Shown one piece after another: positions 5,277 through 7,333 of a stretch of 7,333 bases of DNA (its first letter is position 1; each line of letters opens with the position of its first letter). Origin of the DNA: BJGN01 sp041159865 (lineage in GTDB: Bacteria; Bacteroidota; Bacteroidia; Chitinophagales; Saprospiraceae). The notes under the pieces were generated by a model. The model had not been told where the DNA came from. It saw only the letters and a program-made list of their open reading frames with translations, and made no database searches. The stretch is from the NCBI GenBank assembly GCA_041159865.1, contig JBEAXK010000033.1, forward strand, positions 1 to 7,333, written 5' to 3'. Both the position numbers and the translations under genes were made by a program.

Positions 5277-7076
5277 TTACTGTTTTTGAATGAGCTTTGA
5301 TTGAAACTGACCAGAACCTATTATTTGAACTCGCAGCAAATAGGTACCAGAACTTAAATATTTAGCAGAAAAACGTACACTAGAATTATGTCCTTCATGT
5401 GATTCTCTTCGTAATATCTTCCCTTGTAAATCAAATAATGAAACCTCAACGTTCGAATGCTTGGGAATGTTCAAAAATTCCAAAGAAATATCGTCCCGAA
5501 AAGGATTTTCCAAAATGTTAAATAAATCCGAACGAGCAAATAAATCGATTGTATTAGTAGAACTATTGGAAATGTATGGATCTGTTTTATTCTTCCATTC
5601 ATTCAAATTTGAAATGCCATCTTTATCCGGATCTTCAAATCCTTTGAATGAAGTAGTGAGTAATTCTTTGAATTCCCAGATATCGGGTAAACTGTCCTTA
5701 TCTAAATCGTCTCCTATTCCAGTAAACTTGCTATAAGCCGGATTTAACATAACCATTCTGGTTTCTACCTTTTTCAAATAATCTCTAAGCTTTATGGTAA
5801 GTTCTCTCGCCTTTGCGGGAAGTAAGTTGGTCAGATCAGTGGTTTCGCTAATGTCTTTCTTCAGATCAAATAGTTGTATTTTGTCCGCTTCATAATCGAC
5901 CAATAATTTGTAATCTTTATCAATCCAGGCAGACTGAGGAAAAGTATTGGGATTAAAATGAGGACAATGGAAAACCAACTCTTGTTGATTACGATTGAAA
6001 GGCAAATTTAATTGTGGTTTCAAAAGTGGCAGTAAACTGGTTCCGTCTAATAATGGAGGCAAAACAGGATTCCCATTTGATGCTAATGAAGCAATGGTCG
6101 GAAATAAATCGTATGCCACTACAGGGGTGGTCTGATATGTATTAGAAGGAATACCAGGACCAATAATCATAAAAGGAACTCGAATACCCCCTTCCTGAGT
6201 TGAGGATTTCCCCCCTTTTAACGGACTATTATTCCCACCGGCGCCATTATCACCAATATATATTATATAAGTATTATCCGTAATATTTAATTCCTTTATT
6301 TTATTTAATAAGGTATTTAAGCCCGAATCTAAATCCTGGAGCATTGCCCCGTATTCAGGATCTTTATGTCGTTTTCCCAAGGGGTGTTTTGTTAAATCCT
6401 TCCACTCATCTACTGATTTTTGGGTTGCTTCAATAGGACTTCTTGGAGCATGGTGTGAAAGCTGGACATAAAAAGGCTTTCCATTTTTTACAGCATCACT
6501 CATAAAAACACAAGCAGAATCGGTTATACTAAAGATATTTCTTGGATTAGTCTGTATCAATCCATCATGATTTCCGTCATCATTACCAGTATCCCCATCA
6601 CCTCTGTCAAAGCCATGAAAAGCAGGACCTTTTCCCTGTATGTGCCATTTACCATAATGAGCGGTTATATAATTTAGTCCTTGCTTTTTTAACCATTCTG
6701 CTATGGTTGTCAATGAATCTGGAATTGCTAATTCTGTTTTAGCTTCCAAAACGCGGGTACCTGCCTCCTGCGTGTTGTCAGTAAATGTGAAGTGAAGCCT
6801 TGATGTCGATTTTCCAGTAAGAATACTTATTCTCGTTGGAGCACATTTTGGCGCAGAAGCATAACCTTGGCTAAAAATCATTCCTTTTTTTGCCAATGCC
6901 TCTAAAACGGGCGTTTGGTAATAATCGCTGCGAGAATCTGGTTGACTGGGATCCATCAAAACCGAAGTTCCATTCCAGCTTTGGTCATCGGAAAGGATAA
7001 AAATAAAATTTGGCTTTGACTGGGAATAAAGCGTAGAACAATAAATTAAAAAAATAAGGTTGAGTAGACGTTTCAT
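5277..7076 (-). CDS. Secreted S1-family sulfatase with T9SS C-terminal sorting domain
   Basis: The protein hydrolyses sulfate esters, probably on a polysaccharide or glycan; the exact substrate is not readable. It has a signal peptide (1-19, LYSQ-S). The formylglycine-sulfatase core spans about 21-440. It shows metal-binding Asp30-Asp31, the maturation motif CAPTR (78-82) with Cys78 converted to formylglycine, TGKSTSR (87-93), HYGKWH (140-145), SHHAPRSP (207-214), GDNGAGG (275-281) and the GGIRVP signature (296-301). Two acidic, thrombospondin-type-3-like calcium motifs follow (DLDKDSLPD 457-465 and DPDKDGISN 482-490). Residues about 520-599 are a T9SS type A sorting domain (NPF near 524, LFDLQGK, YLSSGTYLLRV). 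It should cross the outer membrane and be released or anchored at the surface. It is the first gene of the operon with both DoxX-like genes. The maturing enzyme is not in this window; the CxPxR form suits either an aerobic FGE or a radical-SAM maturase. Confidence 0.93.
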   Translation of the reverse strand: MKRLLNLIFLIYCSTLYSQSKPNFIFILSDDQSWNGTSVLMDPSQPDSRSDYYQTPVLEALAKKGMIFSQGYASAPKCAPTRISILTGKSTSRLHFTFTDNTQEAGTRVLEAKTELAIPDSLTTIAEWLKKQGLNYITAHYGKWHIQGKGPAFHGFDRGDGDTGNDDGNHDGLIQTNPRNIFSITDSACVFMSDAVKNGKPFYVQLSHHAPRSPIEATQKSVDEWKDLTKHPLGKRHKDPEYGAMLQDLDSGLNTLLNKIKELNITDNTYIIYIGDNGAGGNNSPLKGGKSSTQEGGIRVPFMIIGPGIPSNTYQTTPVVAYDLFPTIASLASNGNPVLPPLLDGTSLLPLLKPQLNLPFNRNQQELVFHCPHFNPNTFPQSAWIDKDYKLLVDYEADKIQLFDLKKDISETTDLTNLLPAKARELTIKLRDYLKKVETRMVMLNPAYSKFTGIGDDLDKDSLPDIWEFKELLTTSFKGFEDPDKDGISNLNEWKNKTDPYISNSSTNTIDLFARSDLFNILENPFRDDISLEFLNIPKHSNVEVSLFDLQGKILRRESHEGHNSSVRFSAKYLSSGTYLLRVQIIGSGQFQSKLIQKQ

Positions 7077-7289
7077 TTTCAGGTTTATCGTTAATTATAG
7101 GTATTAGATGATGAAAGGAGGCAAAAGTTTAAAATGTACAATTAACCCTATAGATAATTTTCAGAAAAAAGTATTTTTAATTCTTAGTATGATATATCGA
7201 TCAATTACATCAAACAAAATATCCTGGACTATTTTGATATTTTAGAACCAGGGAATTACAACTTTTCAAATAAGTTTAATAAATAAAAA
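7077..7289 (-). promoter_or_regulatory. Upstream region of the sulfatase operon
   Basis: About 210 AT-rich nt lie between the sulfatase start and the terminator at 7290-7319, with no coding potential that I can see. The sulfatase operon promoter should lie here on the minus strand. I found only partial matches to TAnnTTTG (for example TACTTTTT, complement of 7166-7173) and no correctly spaced TTG, so I do not name a promoter. A loose CCTGG/CCAGG pair (7223-7227 and 7248-7252) is present but has a 20-nt loop. Confidence 0.35.
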
Positions 7290-7319
7290 TCCTGGTTTTA
7301 GATAGAACTAAAACCAGGA
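7281..7319 (-). terminator. Intrinsic terminator of a minus-strand gene beyond the right edge
   Basis: CCTGGTTTTAG (7291-7301) and CTAAAACCAGG (7308-7318) form a perfect 11-bp stem, 12 bp with the flanking T-A pair at 7290 and 7319, around a 6-nt loop. Read on the minus strand the stem is followed by ATTTTTATTTA, a fair T-run. On the plus strand it is followed by As, so it acts on leftward transcription. It should end a gene to the right of the window and insulate the sulfatase operon from read-through. Confidence 0.8.
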
Positions 7320-7333
7320 AAAAAGATAATTAT

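Noticed and set aside
413..7076. A complete polysaccharide utilisation locus
   Set aside because: The sulfatase and esterase fit such a locus, but there is no SusC/SusD pair, glycoside hydrolase, lyase or regulator in the window.
7223..7252. CCTGG ... CCAGG pair as a second terminator next to the strong one
   Set aside because: Only five pairs form, the loop is 20 nt with little internal pairing, and no T-run follows on either strand.
386..7253. CCCTGGTTC at 386-394 and its inverted copy at 7245-7253, bracketing all the intact genes
   Set aside because: A 9-bp inverted match is expected many times by chance in 7 kb, and no target-site duplication, transposase or longer repeat supports a mobile unit.

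Overview
The window looks like a piece of a Bacteroidota chromosome. It is AT-rich, genes lack clear Shine-Dalgarno sequences, the sulfatase ends in a typical type IX secretion (T9SS) sorting domain, and the left edge carries a type I restriction S-subunit remnant of a kind common in that phylum. I cannot place it more finely than phylum.

Layout from left to right. Positions 1-304 (minus strand) are a gene graveyard. The 3' part of an hsdS gene, broken by a frame change and a nonsense codon, is joined to a short remnant resembling the N-terminus of a PD-(D/E)XK nuclease-like family. Positions 413-3174 (minus strand) are a two-gene unit: a short-chain dehydrogenase (transcribed first) and a large secreted protein that combines an alpha/beta-hydrolase, an SGNH esterase and a C-terminal beta domain. 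Positions 3243-4613 (plus strand) encode an exported FAD amine oxidase of the polyamine oxidase/LSD1 type, divergent from the dehydrogenase. Positions 4600-7076 (minus strand) are a very tight three-gene operon. It is transcribed in the order T9SS-secreted S1 sulfatase, DoxX-like membrane protein 1, DoxX-like membrane protein 2, with gaps of only 2 and 3 nt. A strong intrinsic terminator at 7290-7319 closes a minus-strand gene lying beyond the right edge.

Taken together the genes suggest scavenging of decorated organic matter. The sulfatase would remove sulfate esters and the double esterase would remove acyl or methyl esters, most plausibly from a polysaccharide. The amine oxidase would oxidise an amine in the envelope, with H2O2 and ammonia or an amine as by-products. 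No SusC/SusD pair, glycoside hydrolase, sulfatase-maturation enzyme, tRNA, rRNA, CRISPR array or intact mobile element is present, so a polysaccharide utilisation locus is not demonstrated.

I found no clearly new multi-gene system. The most unusual items are the sulfatase-DoxX-DoxX operon, whose two paralogous membrane proteins lie in one frame separated by a single stop codon, and the one-polypeptide double esterase.
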